A stretch of 64,000 nt of DNA from Yinghuangia sp045039925 (GCA_045039925.1 CP108401.1:310001-374000); one strand, 5' to 3'. Positions 43,327-52,094 are shown, counted from the first letter of the stretch. The notes: generated by a model from the letters alone, not told the origin. Program-made: numbers and translations.

Positions 43327-44505
43327 GTGGCGCTCGGGGACACCGCGGCGGCGGCCGCCGGATGGGCAGCCCGCGGCCTCCTGCTCAAGGCCGCCGTCGC
43401 GGTCGCCCTGGTGGCGTTCGTGCTGCTGCTGGTGATCACCAGCGTCGGCGCGTTGTGGAACAAGGCGTCCGCGCAGACCGCCGGCATCTGCGGCGGCCCC
43501 GGCACACCCGGCCTCGCGCCCGGCACCGGAGCCGTCGCCACTGACGCGACGCTGCGCGCCCAGCAGGTCGCCCACGCCAAGACCATCGACCAGGTCGCCG
43601 CCGCCCGCGGCCTGTCGGGCCGCGCCACGCTCGTCGCGCTGATGACCGCGCTGCAGGAATCCACGCTGCTCAACCTCGACCACGGCGACCGCGACTCGCT
43701 CGGGCTGTTCCAGCAGCGGCCCTCCCAAGGCTGGGGCACCCCCGAGCAGATCATGACCCCGACGTACGCGGCCGGGGCGTTCTTCGGCGGCCCCGAACCC
43801 CCAGCTCCACCGGGCCTGGTCGACCTGCCCGGCTGGGAGAGCCTGCCGCCCGGCGACGTCGCGCAACGCGTGCAGCGCTCCGCCTACCCGACCCTGTACG
43901 CCGGACACGAGGGCGCAGCCGAGCAGATCGCCGCCGAGGCCGGCATCGACCTCGACCGTGCGGGCACCGCCCCCGGACCGGCCGGTCCGCCGTACCCGGG
44001 CGACCGCACCAGCGCAGGCGTCCCCGTCTCCGACGGCGGCCAGTGCCCCCAACCCCCCGCGGGACCGGCGGGGGCGCCGTTCCACGACGGCGCCGCCGGA
44101 TGGCCGGCCGAGGTGACGAACCCGTGGTCGACCGAGCAGGCGATCGCGTGGGCCCGCGCGCAGGCCGCCGGCGGACCGGACTGGTACCGGCTGTGCTTGG
44201 CGTTCGTCGCCCGCGCGTACGGCCGCAGGTCCTCCGGGACGGCGTACGCGATCGACCACTACCGGCAGATGCCTGCGCACATGCGCCACGACGGCGACCG
44301 CAACCCGCCGCCCGGCGCGCTCCTGTACTGGACCACCGGCAAACGCGCCGGGCATGTCGCCCTCTATCTCGGCGGCGGCCTGATCGCGTCCAACGACGTC
44401 CAACGGCCCGGCTACATCGACGTCGTCCCCGTCGGCGACATCGAGGCCAAATGGCGCGCCGCCTATGCCGGATGGTCACCGCCGTACTTCCCCCGCGGCG
44501 GATGA
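43327..44505 (+). CDS. Bifunctional cell-wall hydrolase of the transfer system
   Basis: A 392-residue exported protein with an N-terminal membrane anchor (AAVAVALVAFVLLLVITSVG). Residues about 75-130 contain TIDQVAAARGLSGRATLVAL, MTALQESTLLNL and DSLGLFQQRPSQGWGT, the helical core of SLT/GH23-like muramidases with a Glu in ALQES. The C-terminal part (about 270-390) with WYRLCLAFVARAYG and GHVALYLGGGLIASND is an NlpC/P60- or CHAP-like peptidase with Cys and His. Such two-domain enzymes (CwlT/TcpG/VirB1 type) open peptidoglycan for the mating channel. Confidence 0.82.
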   Translation: MALGDTAAAAAGWAARGLLLKAAVAVALVAFVLLLVITSVGALWNKASAQTAGICGGPGTPGLAPGTGAVATDATLRAQQVAHAKTIDQVAAARGLSGRATLVALMTALQESTLLNLDHGDRDSLGLFQQRPSQGWGTPEQIMTPTYAAGAFFGGPEPPAPPGLVDLPGWESLPPGDVAQRVQRSAYPTLYAGHEGAAEQIAAEAGIDLDRAGTAPGPAGPPYPGDRTSAGVPVSDGGQCPQPPAGPAGAPFHDGAAGWPAEVTNPWSTEQAIAWARAQAAGGPDWYRLCLAFVARAYGRRSSGTAYAIDHYRQMPAHMRHDGDRNPPPGALLYWTTGKRAGHVALYLGGGLIASNDVQRPGYIDVVPVGDIEAKWRAAYAGWSPPYFPRGG

Positions 44506-44586
44506 GCAGAACCCGACCCCACTCCACCCCGAGCTCCCCGAATCCCGGGGCGACCTCGAAGAAGTACCCGACACAGGAGGAAATCC

Positions 44587-44976
44587 ATGGCAGAGAAGCG
44601 CGTCCTGGTCGATGACCTGGACGAGACCACCGTCGCCGACGTCGAACGCGTCTCCTTCGCGTACGGCAAGACCCAGTACGAGATCGACCTGTCGCCCGAG
44701 CACCGCCGACTCCTGGAAACAGCGTTGGAGCCCTTCATCACCCACGGCCGGAAAGTCCGTGCCCCGAAACCCAAGCAGGGCGCCGCCACGCGTCCCGGCG
44801 ACGAACTCTCCGACGAGGCGATGCGCCGCTGGGCACGCGAGCGCGGCATCGAGGTGCCGCAACGCGGACCCGTCGGCAAGGTCCGCGACGCCTACGCCGC
44901 CGCCCACACGACCGTGCTGCCCCACCCGAACGCAGCGGCCGACGACGCCCCGCAGTCGGAACCCGCACGTACCTGA
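44587..44976 (+). CDS. Lsr2-like nucleoid protein encoded by the element
   Basis: An AGGAGG site precedes the ATG at 44587. The N-terminal half has KRVLVDDLDETTVADVERVS and FAYGKTQYEIDLSPEHRRLL, the dimerisation domain of Lsr2; the C-terminal half ELSDEAMRRWARERGIEVPQ is the DNA-binding domain, but the AT-hook-like RGR is replaced by RGP before VGKVRDAYAAAH. Lsr2 proteins silence AT-rich foreign DNA in actinobacteria. A copy inside a conjugative module may hide the element's own genes or counter host Lsr2; with 129 residues the length is typical. Confidence 0.85.
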   Translation: MAEKRVLVDDLDETTVADVERVSFAYGKTQYEIDLSPEHRRLLETALEPFITHGRKVRAPKPKQGAATRPGDELSDEAMRRWARERGIEVPQRGPVGKVRDAYAAAHTTVLPHPNAAADDAPQSEPART

Positions 44977-45082
44977 GCCGTGTCCCGGCCGCCGCCTGGC
45001 GATGCGCCGCGCACCGCCAGGCGGCGGCCGTCGGTCCTGCCCGCCTACCGCAACCCGCGACTGCCCTCGCCGAGGAACCCCC

Positions 45083-46792
45083 ATGCCCCGCCGCCCATCG
45101 GAACCGCCCCGGCTCGCCCCCTGGGAGGTGCCCGCACTCCCGCTGTTCGCCGTCCACGTCCTCGAGGACGGCAGTGTCACCGTGGACGGCGAAGAGCTCG
45201 CCGTCGCGCCGGGAGCGGACCCCAGACGCGCCGCCCTCGACGATGTCCGCGCCCACGCGGTCGCCCACGGCCGGCCGGTCCGCGCCATCGCGGTCGACCC
45301 GGACGGCACACGCCGCGAACTCATCGTGCCCCCGGTCGGGGAAGTCGTCCCCGTCTCCGTCGTCTCCGCACCGCCACTCCCCGCCGTCCCCAGGCATGAA
45401 CCACGCCCTGGCCCCGGACGAACGGCCACCGTCCCCCTCACCAAGAAGACCGCGACCACACCGCCGGGCATCCTCCCCGTCCCGCTCGTCCCGGCAATCG
45501 ATCCCCTGCTCCCCGACGATCCGGCGGACCCTGACGGGGCACTGCGCGAGGACGCGCCGCCCGGGCGCCGCACGCGCACCGTCGCCGTCGCCGCGGCTGT
45601 CCTGGCAACGGTGGCCGTGACGACGACCGTCGCGCTGTGGCCCGCCGAACCGGCCCACGACCCGACACTGGCGGGCCGCGCTGCTCCCGCGGCCGACACC
45701 TCGAACAGACCGCCGACCACGAAAACCACCGCACCGGCGACACCGAAAGGGACGCAGGCGGACCCGTCGGCGCAGCGGCTCATGCTGCCTGCCGGGTGGT
45801 CCGCCCGCCCGGCTTGGTCGTCTCCCGCGACCGCCGAACTCGGCGCAGGTGAAGCCGCCGTCGCGGTGCACGGCAACGTCGTTGCCGTCCTCACCCCCGA
45901 CCACCGCGTCGCCGTCCTGGACGCCGCCACCGGCCAACCGGGGTGGACGAGCGCGCCGCTGCCGCGCGGGCACAGCGGCGTGCACGCCACCCGCGACGGC
46001 ACCGCGCCGGTGTTCGCCGTGCGCTCCGGCGACGTCCTGCACCTGTGGCCTGCCACCGCTGCCCCGCCGCACGCCCCCACCGCACCGGAACCCGTGGACG
46101 TGCCGCTGCCGCACGGGGCGCGGCTGAGCTACGCCGGCGACGTGCCGCTGCTCACCGCCCCCGACGGGTCGGCGTCCGCAGTCCGCGGCGGAACCCCCGT
46201 CCGCGTCGCCGCGGCGCCGGGGGCGACCGTGATGGCCGCCGACGACACCCTGGCCGTCTCCTCCGCAGGTCCCGGCCCGTGGACGGTGCACACCGCAGCC
46301 GACACCGCCCGCACGGTCGTTCCCGCTCCGCCGCGCGACGGCGCGCGGATGCTGCGTGTCGTCGGCGCCGGGCACGGCCTGGTCGCCGCGATCTGGTCCG
46401 GGCCTGCCGAGGGCGAGGAAACCCTCGCGGTGCACGACGCCACCACCGGCGTGGTCCGCGCCACCGCCGACGCACCCGCCGCCGCGTTCGCCCAGGCCCA
46501 CTGGATCCACCCCGCCGGACCGGTCGCCGCGTTCGGCCCGGCGGTCGTCGACTTCGGCACGGACGGCGTCGTGCGGACCGAGGTCAACACCGCGTTCCGC
46601 GCCCGGTCCGCCGCCGGCGGAGTCGTGTACGGGACGCGCGGCGACACCCCTGCGCGGTTCCGGCCCGGCCACGGAACCGACGACCTCCCGCACGGCGCCG
46701 CGGTGCCGTGGGCGGCGGCCGAACGCCGCGCACTTGTCCTGACCCGCACCCCGGACGGCGCTGCGCTGCACGCCGTCGACGCAGCGCGGTGA
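45083..46792 (+). CDS. Membrane-anchored beta-propeller-like protein
   Basis: The 569-residue protein starts at ATG 45083 after GAGGAA. The first 160 residues are cytoplasmic with two strand-rich repeats, followed by one membrane helix (TVAVAAAVLATVAVTTTVAL), a Thr/Pro linker and an extracytoplasmic part with repeated blades: AVAVHGNVVAVLTPDHRVAV, AVLDAATGQPGW, LLTAPDGSASAVRGG, LAVHDATTGVVRATA. These resemble PQQ-like or similar propellers. It overlaps the NERD gene (GTGA). Possibly an accessory of the transfer apparatus; exact function unknown. Confidence 0.6.
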   Translation: MPRRPSEPPRLAPWEVPALPLFAVHVLEDGSVTVDGEELAVAPGADPRRAALDDVRAHAVAHGRPVRAIAVDPDGTRRELIVPPVGEVVPVSVVSAPPLPAVPRHEPRPGPGRTATVPLTKKTATTPPGILPVPLVPAIDPLLPDDPADPDGALREDAPPGRRTRTVAVAAAVLATVAVTTTVALWPAEPAHDPTLAGRAAPAADTSNRPPTTKTTAPATPKGTQADPSAQRLMLPAGWSARPAWSSPATAELGAGEAAVAVHGNVVAVLTPDHRVAVLDAATGQPGWTSAPLPRGHSGVHATRDGTAPVFAVRSGDVLHLWPATAAPPHAPTAPEPVDVPLPHGARLSYAGDVPLLTAPDGSASAVRGGTPVRVAAAPGATVMAADDTLAVSSAGPGPWTVHTAADTARTVVPAPPRDGARMLRVVGAGHGLVAAIWSGPAEGEETLAVHDATTGVVRATADAPAAAFAQAHWIHPAGPVAAFGPAVVDFGTDGVVRTEVNTAFRARSAAGGVVYGTRGDTPARFRPGHGTDDLPHGAAVPWAAAERRALVLTRTPDGAALHAVDAAR

Positions 46793-47514
46793 ACCGTCGC
46801 GGGCAGGCCGGCCGCAGCGCCCAGTCCGAATACCGGCGGCGGCGCCGCGTGCACCGCCGGCGCGCTGCGGGCCTGCTGCCGCTGGTGGCCGTCGGGGCGG
46901 TCGCGGCGGGCATCGTCACGGCCCGCACGACCGGCGCCCCGCCGCTGGGGTTCGCCGCAGCCGGGCTCGTCGTCGCCGCGTACGCGCGTGCCAGTTTCGG
47001 CGAAACCCGGGACGCGGCGGCGTGGCGGATCGGAGCGCAGGCCGAACGCGTGACCGCGTACCTGCTGCGCGGCGTCGAACGCGCAGGAATGGTCGTCCTG
47101 TACGACCGCGCGCTGCCGGGTTCCCGCGCCAACATCGACGCGCTGATCGTCGCCCACGACCGTGTCCTGGCCGTGGACACCAAGCGGTGGCGGCGCGATG
47201 CGCGCGTCCGCGTCCGGCACGGCACGCTGTGGTGCGGCAGCGCCGACCAGTCGCACGCGGTGGCGGTGAACCGGTGGATTGCTGAACGCGTCGCCCGGGA
47301 ACTCTCCTGCGCGGCCGGAGCATCCGTCCCGGTCCTCGCGGTCATCGCCGTGCACGGCGCCCGGGTGCCGCGCGGCGGCCTGGTCGTGGACGGGGTCGTC
47401 GTCCTGGCCGCCGGGCAGCTGCCCCGCTATCTGGGGCGGGTGCCCGTCTGGCGCCGGGACGAGGTCGCCGCGGTGGCGGCCGCGGCCGCGACGGCGTTTC
47501 CGGGCAAGCCGTGA
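46789..47514 (+). CDS. NERD-domain (nuclease-related) membrane protein
   Basis: GTG start overlapping the upstream stop. The 241-residue product has a basic N-terminus, two membrane helices (LLPLVAVGAVAAGIVTA, LGFAAAGLVVAAYA) and a NERD domain: WRIGAQAERVTAYLLRGVER, LPGSRANIDALIVAHDRVLA, VDTKRWRRDARVRV with the conserved (V/I)D-x-K core of the nuclease-related fold, and VPVLAVIAVHGARVP. NERD proteins occur on plasmids and in transfer modules and are predicted DNA-processing enzymes. Its place between the channel genes and the replication-relaxation gene fits a role in DNA handling. Confidence 0.75.
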   Translation: MNRRGQAGRSAQSEYRRRRRVHRRRAAGLLPLVAVGAVAAGIVTARTTGAPPLGFAAAGLVVAAYARASFGETRDAAAWRIGAQAERVTAYLLRGVERAGMVVLYDRALPGSRANIDALIVAHDRVLAVDTKRWRRDARVRVRHGTLWCGSADQSHAVAVNRWIAERVARELSCAAGASVPVLAVIAVHGARVPRGGLVVDGVVVLAAGQLPRYLGRVPVWRRDEVAAVAAAAATAFPGKP

Positions 47515-47759
47515 ACAACCCGGATCGCAAGGCGCCGACCGCCCGTCGCACGGGAGCGGCGGGAAACCCGGCCGGGCCGCAACGGGAAACTCCGCCCGGC
47601 TCGTCGGGGAAACCCCGCGGCCGCGCCGCCACAAACCCGATGGCGTCCCGGCGGCGGACCTGCGCTCGATCGGCGGGTCCGCAGGGCGCACCGTGCGGCG
47701 CGTGGTCACGGCCGCGGGCCGTCCGATGGCGGGGTCGGCTGGCGCGTCCTGCCAAAGCG

Positions 47760-47799
47760 ACGTTTGCCCGACGTTTGAGTGACGTTTGGGTGACGTCGG
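47760..47799 (+). repeat. 11-bp iteron-like direct repeats
   Basis: ACGTTTGCCCG, ACGTTTGAGTG and ACGTTTGGGTG follow one another without gaps, then a partial fourth ACGTCGG. The period of 11 bp places each copy on the same face of the helix, as in iterons and operator arrays bound by replication or partition proteins. Confidence 0.75.
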
Positions 47800-47810
47800 C
47801 CGCGTCACCC
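47788..47810 (+). repeat. 8-bp inverted repeat at the end of the iteron array
   Basis: GGGTGACG, seven bases, CGTCACCC. The left arm overlaps the last iteron, so a dimeric regulator and an iteron-binding protein could compete here. The rest of 47515-47945 has no clear gene. Confidence 0.55.
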
Positions 47811-47945
47811 ATCTGGCCCGCCACCTGCGGTTTTGCCGAAGGAATCCCGAGACCACCTACATTTACGGCCCGGATCGCCACCGAGAGGCCTGTGAGCGGC
47901 CGACAGCACGAATCCGCGCGCCGTGTCAGGGGGCTACCGGTGGGT

Positions 47946-48410
47946 CTACCGGTGCCGGGGCCAGCCGTCCCGGTTCGAGTAGGACTCGAAACAAAAGCGG
48001 GTGCGCTGGTCCCATGCCCGGCCGGTCGTCTGCTGGTGCGCTCGGGGGGCCACGTACAGAAGCCATTCGCCGTCCAGCTCGGGGGCGGTGAACGGCGCGA
48101 AACGCAACGGGTGGTCGGCGACGCTGTCGTAGGCGTGGCGTCCGGCGGCGACCACGGCGCACCGGGAGTACAGGAACACGTCGGCGGATTGCGGGAACGG
48201 ATCGTCCGGGCTGCCCATCCCGGTGACCGGGAGCAGCCCGAACTCTTCGCGGTCCAGGCGGTACAGCGCTTCGGCCAGGCGTTCGCCGAACCCGGTTATC
48301 TCGTGCACGGGCCTGCGCGCGAGGGCCTCGCTCAGGCGTGCGCACCGGTCTTGTTCGGCGCGCCCGTCCAGGGTGGAGATCAGGCTCCAGAACTCGTCCC
48401 ACGTGATCAT
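47946..48410 (-). CDS. DUF4240 domain protein
   Basis: Starting at ATG 48410 the 154-residue product reads MITWDEFWSLISTLDGRAEQ, then FGERLAEALYRLDREEF and SPDDPFPQSADVFLYSRCAV, the hallmark blocks of DUF4240 (W-x-FW-x-LI...L-x-LD......S-D-x-F-x-Y-R-x-VV). The C-terminus is extended with LYVAPRAHQQTTGRAWDQRT. It is the only minus-strand gene inside the transfer module. Function unknown; DUF4240 proteins are often associated with antitoxin or immunity roles, which here is speculation. Confidence 0.8.
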   Translation of the reverse strand: MITWDEFWSLISTLDGRAEQDRCARLSEALARRPVHEITGFGERLAEALYRLDREEFGLLPVTGMGSPDDPFPQSADVFLYSRCAVVAAGRHAYDSVADHPLRFAPFTAPELDGEWLLYVAPRAHQQTTGRAWDQRTRFCFESYSNRDGWPRHR

Positions 48411-48564
48411 GCGCGCAGCCTCGCACGCAGGTCTGCCACGCCGTCGGCGCGGGCTGTTTCTCCGGCTGGCTCGGGTGCGGGGTGGCGTCGCGTCGCCGGG
48501 CTGCGGGCGGCCGGCTCGAGTGGGGGTCACCTTGCGCTGCCGGGCTGCGGTTGTCGGGGGACTC

Positions 48565-48667
48565 ACCGGCCTTCGGCCGGTATGGGGGGCAGCTTCGCGC
48601 CCCCCATACCCCCCGGCGCCTGCGGCGCGGTCGTCGCCCGAGGGGCGACGTACCGCGCCGCAGGCGC
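48565..48667 (+). other. Cluster of three perfect hairpins, candidate origin or transfer site
   Basis: Three stem-loops follow directly: ACCGGCC-ttc-GGCCGGT (48565-48581); GTATGGGGGGC, eight bases, GCCCCCCATAC (48580-48609); and a 52-base hairpin with a 16-bp outer stem GCGCCTGCGGCGCGGT (48616-48631 with 48652-48667) and a 7-bp inner stem GTCGCCC (48633-48639 with 48643-48649). The cluster is 156 bp upstream of the replication-relaxation gene. Such structured, non-coding DNA next to relaxosome-type genes is typical of oriT or replication origins. The rest of 48411-48822 shows no gene. Confidence 0.6.
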
Positions 48668-48822
48668 TGTCCCGATCCGCGCGGCCGCCGCCTGCCTCGG
48701 CGGCCGTCGGCGGTCGCGTCGTGTACGCCCGACGTGGGTGGTGCGGCGGCGGTTCCGCGTTGAGGGCGGCCCTTTTCGTGCGGCTGCCTCTGGTTCGTAC
48801 GGCACTTGTGAAGGAGACACGG

Positions 48823-49644
48823 ATGGAGATCACCAGGCCGGATGCCGGGGCGGCGGCCGCGCGAACTCCGAAGCGGAAACGCGCGTGGCGCGCGACGGAG
48901 CGGGACATGGCGGTGCTGGCGTGGCTGGGGAAGTGGAAGTGCGCGACGGCGGACCAGATCCACGCGGAGTTCGTCCGGCGGGGTGAGCAGTGGGACTTGG
49001 CGAAAGTGCAGCGTCGGCTGCTGGCGCTGCGGACCCTCAAGTTGGTCGACTACTCGCGGTGGTACGTCGCGGACCTGCCGGGGCTGCACTGGCTCTCGCG
49101 CGACGGGATGGCGTTGGTGGGTCTGGACGGGGCGATGGTGGTCCCGCGCGTCGACGAGGTCCACCACGACCTGGCGGTGGTGGACCTGGCCGCGCAGATC
49201 GCCGGGGCGTACCCGGACCGGCTGGTGGTGACCGAGCGGGAGATCCGCGCCCGGGAAACCCCGAGCCCCAGCCAGACGCCGGACTTCGCGTACTCGGTGC
49301 CGATGGAGTCGGACCGGTTGCGGCGGTTGTACCCGGACCTGGTGACGGTGGCGGCGGGCGGGGCAGCCGAAACTCCGGGCGGTGCCGGCGCGCGTCGGAC
49401 GGTGGTCGCGCACGAGGTCGAACGGACCCGCAAGCCGGTGCCTCGGCTGGTGGAGAACATGCTCGCGTACGTCACCGCGGGCCACATCGACGGCGTTTGC
49501 TACTGGTGCTTCGGCGAGACGTTGACGTACGTCACGCGGGCGGCGGAGGAAGCGAACGCGCGCGGCGAGGACCTGCGCCGGGGCCGCAAGGTGTCGGTGC
49601 GCCCGTGGACGCCGACGCGGTCGATGGGCGTGGTGGTGCCGTGA
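48823..49644 (+). CDS. Replication-relaxation family protein
   Basis: The ATG at 48823 follows AAGGAGA. The 273-residue protein contains a winged-helix N-terminus (MAVLAWLGKWKCATADQIHA, VQRRLLALRTLKLVDYSRWY) and the family block LHWLSRDGMALVGL, VDEVHHDLAVVDLAAQIAGA, DLVTVAAGGAAETPG, VAHEVERTRKPVPRLVENML, typical of Replic_Relax proteins of actinomycete plasmids. It probably binds the origin region. Overlaps the coupling-protein gene by four bases (GTGA). Confidence 0.82.
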   Translation: MEITRPDAGAAAARTPKRKRAWRATERDMAVLAWLGKWKCATADQIHAEFVRRGEQWDLAKVQRRLLALRTLKLVDYSRWYVADLPGLHWLSRDGMALVGLDGAMVVPRVDEVHHDLAVVDLAAQIAGAYPDRLVVTEREIRARETPSPSQTPDFAYSVPMESDRLRRLYPDLVTVAAGGAAETPGGAGARRTVVAHEVERTRKPVPRLVENMLAYVTAGHIDGVCYWCFGETLTYVTRAAEEANARGEDLRRGRKVSVRPWTPTRSMGVVVP

Positions 49645-51788
49645 CCGCGGCAAAGCCGGGGATGGTGGAAACCCCGGACGGTTTCGCGGAGGCCGCGCCG
49701 CCGCGGCACCGGCTGTCCGGCCCGGCGGCGCCGGTCCATCCCCTGGTGGCGCTGGCACGCGGGCTCGCCGCGGCCGCGGCACTGCTGAACCCGTTGGTGT
49801 GCGCGGTGGTGGTGGGCGTGGTCGCCGCCGCCCGATGGATTCCCCGGCGGTGGCGGTGGCGAATTGCGGTGGCCGGGACCGCGGGAGTGGTGCTGGGGCT
49901 GCCGGTCGGGGCCGCCCGCTGGTACACGGCGCCGTACCGCGACCTCGCCGACGCGTGCCTGGGTGCACCGCGGTCGTGGGCGGGCTGTGCGGCGGACACT
50001 GCCGGGGCGCGGTGGCCGGGCTGGCTGCTGGCGCAGACGCCGTATGCGCTGGCGCTGGCCGCGTGCGCGGCCGGGTGGTGGCTGGTGCGCCGGTCCCGCT
50101 TCGAACCCACGTGGCGGGTCGTGCCGCAGCGCGCGAAACCCGCCGAGGTGACCGCGGCGATGGACGCGCTGTTCGCCGACCCTCCCGAACCGGAGCGGCT
50201 GACCCGGGCCGACGACCTGGTGCTGCGCCTGGGCGCCGACGTGTTCTCCGCTGCGCCGGTGACGGTGACCGCGCGGGCGTGCCGCCAGCACCTGCTCGTC
50301 GCGGGCGTCACCGGCTACGGGAAGTCCCGCACCATCGAGCTGCTGGCGCACGAGTTCGTCGTGCGGCCGGCCGCACGGCCGCTCAAGGTCGGGTTCCTGT
50401 TCGCGGACATGAAGGCGGACCCGGATCTGGTCCGCGCCCTGCGCGGGGCCGCGCACCGGGCAGGGCGCGGGTTCCACCTGGTGACGGTGACCGGCGACGG
50501 CACCAGTTCGTACAACCCGATCCGGCACGGCACTGCGGAGCAGGTGCGCAGCCGGATCGTGGAAACCCTGGATTCCGTCGCCGACGGTGGATTCTCCGAG
50601 CCGCACCACCGCGAGGCTGCCGAGGAGTTCCTGCTGTACGCGGTGCGCGTGCTGGACGAACTCGTGGCCGCGGGGGTGCGGGAGGAGTTCCCCGACGGGG
50701 TGACGCGCGTGTGGCGGCGGGACCTGGTCGACTTGGCCGCGCTGCTGAGCTTCCGCCAACTGCAGCACCGCAAAGCGCGTCTGAGTCCCGAACTGGCCGG
50801 GGAGCTGGGCCGCTACTTCACCTATCTGACCGATGAGGCCAAGGACCTCAAACGCTCGATCCCGGGGTTGGCCACCCGCATCCGCAACCTCGTCTCCGGG
50901 CAGGGGCGGCGGATCCTCACCGACCGGGCGGACGGGCTCGACCTGTACGACGCCATCCAGGCCGGGGACCTCGTGTTGTTCTCGCTCGCGGCTGAGGCGG
51001 ACGCGAAGGCGGCCCGGCAGCTGGGGACGCTGTTCCTGACCGATCTGGGGGCGACCGGGCAACGACTCCAGGCGGAGGGCTTCGCGTCGTCCGGGCGGCT
51101 GTTCGTCGCCGGTGTGGACGAGTTCTCCGGGTTGGGCGGCCGCACGATGGGGGCGTTGTTCCAGCGGATGCGCGCGGGCGGCGGCGCGCTCGTGCTGTGC
51201 ACGCAGGACCTGGCGGACCTGCGTGCGGTCAGTGCCGAGTTCCACGACGTCGTCGTCACCAACACCAATGTCAAGGTGCTGCACCGCCAGTCGGTGTCCG
51301 CGGCGCTGCTGGCGGACCTGTTCGGGACCTACCAGGGGTGGACGGAGAACCTGCTGTACGCGGACCGGCGCGGGTTGGCCGGCGACTCGACCACGGCGGG
51401 CAGCGGGGGAGGGCACCTCAGCCTGGTCGACCGCTTCCGCGTCCACCCCAACACGCTGAAGGACCTCGCGGTCGGCGAGGCCGTGGTGGTGGTCGGGCAG
51501 CCCGACAACGCCCTGCACCGCGCCCAGTTGCGTCTCGCGCCCCGTTACCCCGCCCCGCGGCCCCGCCAGCACCCAGATCAAAGCGGTCGCCCGGTGGCTG
51601 TGGCCGTGAGGCGGCCGGAGGCGGGCCCGTCGCCTGCGGAGCCTCCGAAGGTCGCCGATCCGGCTGCGGCGTTGCCCGCGGTGGGGTTGCCCGTGGACTC
51701 GCCGACGGAACTCCCGGCCCAAGCGCCGGCGGGAGGGTGGGACGACTGGGACGAGATCCCCACGACGGGGACCGAGCCGCCGGCCTGA
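49641..51788 (+). CDS. VirD4/TraG-like coupling ATPase
   Basis: The 715-residue protein has three N-terminal membrane helices (about 38-65, 73-90, 128-150), a P-loop LLVAGVTGYGKSRTIELLAH (residues 222-229) and Walker B RLFVAGVDEFSGLGGRTMGA (Asp about 493), the signature of FtsK/VirD4-type DNA pumps. Also visible are KVGFLFADMKADPDLVRALR, and LCTQDLADLRAVS, the sensor. The C-terminal 90 residues are Pro-rich. As type IV coupling protein it would bring DNA bound by the replication-relaxation protein to the channel. Its gene is the last of the transfer module. Confidence 0.87.
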   Translation: MTAAKPGMVETPDGFAEAAPPRHRLSGPAAPVHPLVALARGLAAAAALLNPLVCAVVVGVVAAARWIPRRWRWRIAVAGTAGVVLGLPVGAARWYTAPYRDLADACLGAPRSWAGCAADTAGARWPGWLLAQTPYALALAACAAGWWLVRRSRFEPTWRVVPQRAKPAEVTAAMDALFADPPEPERLTRADDLVLRLGADVFSAAPVTVTARACRQHLLVAGVTGYGKSRTIELLAHEFVVRPAARPLKVGFLFADMKADPDLVRALRGAAHRAGRGFHLVTVTGDGTSSYNPIRHGTAEQVRSRIVETLDSVADGGFSEPHHREAAEEFLLYAVRVLDELVAAGVREEFPDGVTRVWRRDLVDLAALLSFRQLQHRKARLSPELAGELGRYFTYLTDEAKDLKRSIPGLATRIRNLVSGQGRRILTDRADGLDLYDAIQAGDLVLFSLAAEADAKAARQLGTLFLTDLGATGQRLQAEGFASSGRLFVAGVDEFSGLGGRTMGALFQRMRAGGGALVLCTQDLADLRAVSAEFHDVVVTNTNVKVLHRQSVSAALLADLFGTYQGWTENLLYADRRGLAGDSTTAGSGGGHLSLVDRFRVHPNTLKDLAVGEAVVVVGQPDNALHRAQLRLAPRYPAPRPRQHPDQSGRPVAVAVRRPEAGPSPAEPPKVADPAAALPAVGLPVDSPTELPAQAPAGGWDDWDEIPTTGTEPPA

Positions 51789-51918
51789 GTGCCACCTCCG
51801 CTGGGTCGGCGGCCTCGGTCCCGCCGGGGTCCGGTTCACCCCGTATGCCATCCGGCGGGCCACCACCGGAGGGGGTGGGGGGAGGAGGGGAGGCGGCGGT
51901 TTCCGAGGGGTGGGGAAA

Positions 51919-52049
51919 GGGGGTGTTCTTCCCTCCTTGGGCGCCACTGGGACGGTGCCATGGGGCCGGGGGCACGCGCCCTGGGGGGCGCATACCCCCA
52001 CCCCCATGGCAAGGGGCGGCGTGCCGCCCAAGGAGGGAAGAACACCCCC
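51919..52049 (+). repeat. Nested long inverted repeat
   Basis: Outer arms of 25 bp (51919-51943 and 52025-52049) are perfect complements; left begins GGGGGTGTTCTTCC. Inside lie two more: GCCATGGGG with CCCCATGGC (51957-51965, 52002-52010) and GCGCC with GGCGC (51976-51980, 51987-51991). The whole 131 bp can fold into one large cruciform or RNA hairpin downstream of the coupling-protein gene. Confidence 0.75.
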
Positions 52050-52055
52050 GCGTGT

Positions 52056-52094
52056 GGGGTGTGTCCGGGGCCGGGGCGGCCCCGGACACACCCC
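52056..52094 (+). terminator. 17-bp GC-rich stem-loop
   Basis: GGGGTGTGTCCGGGGCC, five bases, and the exact complement. It directly follows the nested repeat and precedes the first leader element; a terminator insulating the transfer module from the downstream units is likely. Confidence 0.65.

Noticed and set aside
41236..44403. 1055-codon minus-strand frame
   Set aside because: Antisense to the conjugation genes; biased composition from GC-rich third positions.
47511..47900. Long plus-strand frame starting with GTG that overlaps the NERD stop
   Set aside because: The translation is Arg/Pro/Gly-rich without domains and runs through the iterons into an opposite-strand gene; typical GC-rich artefact.
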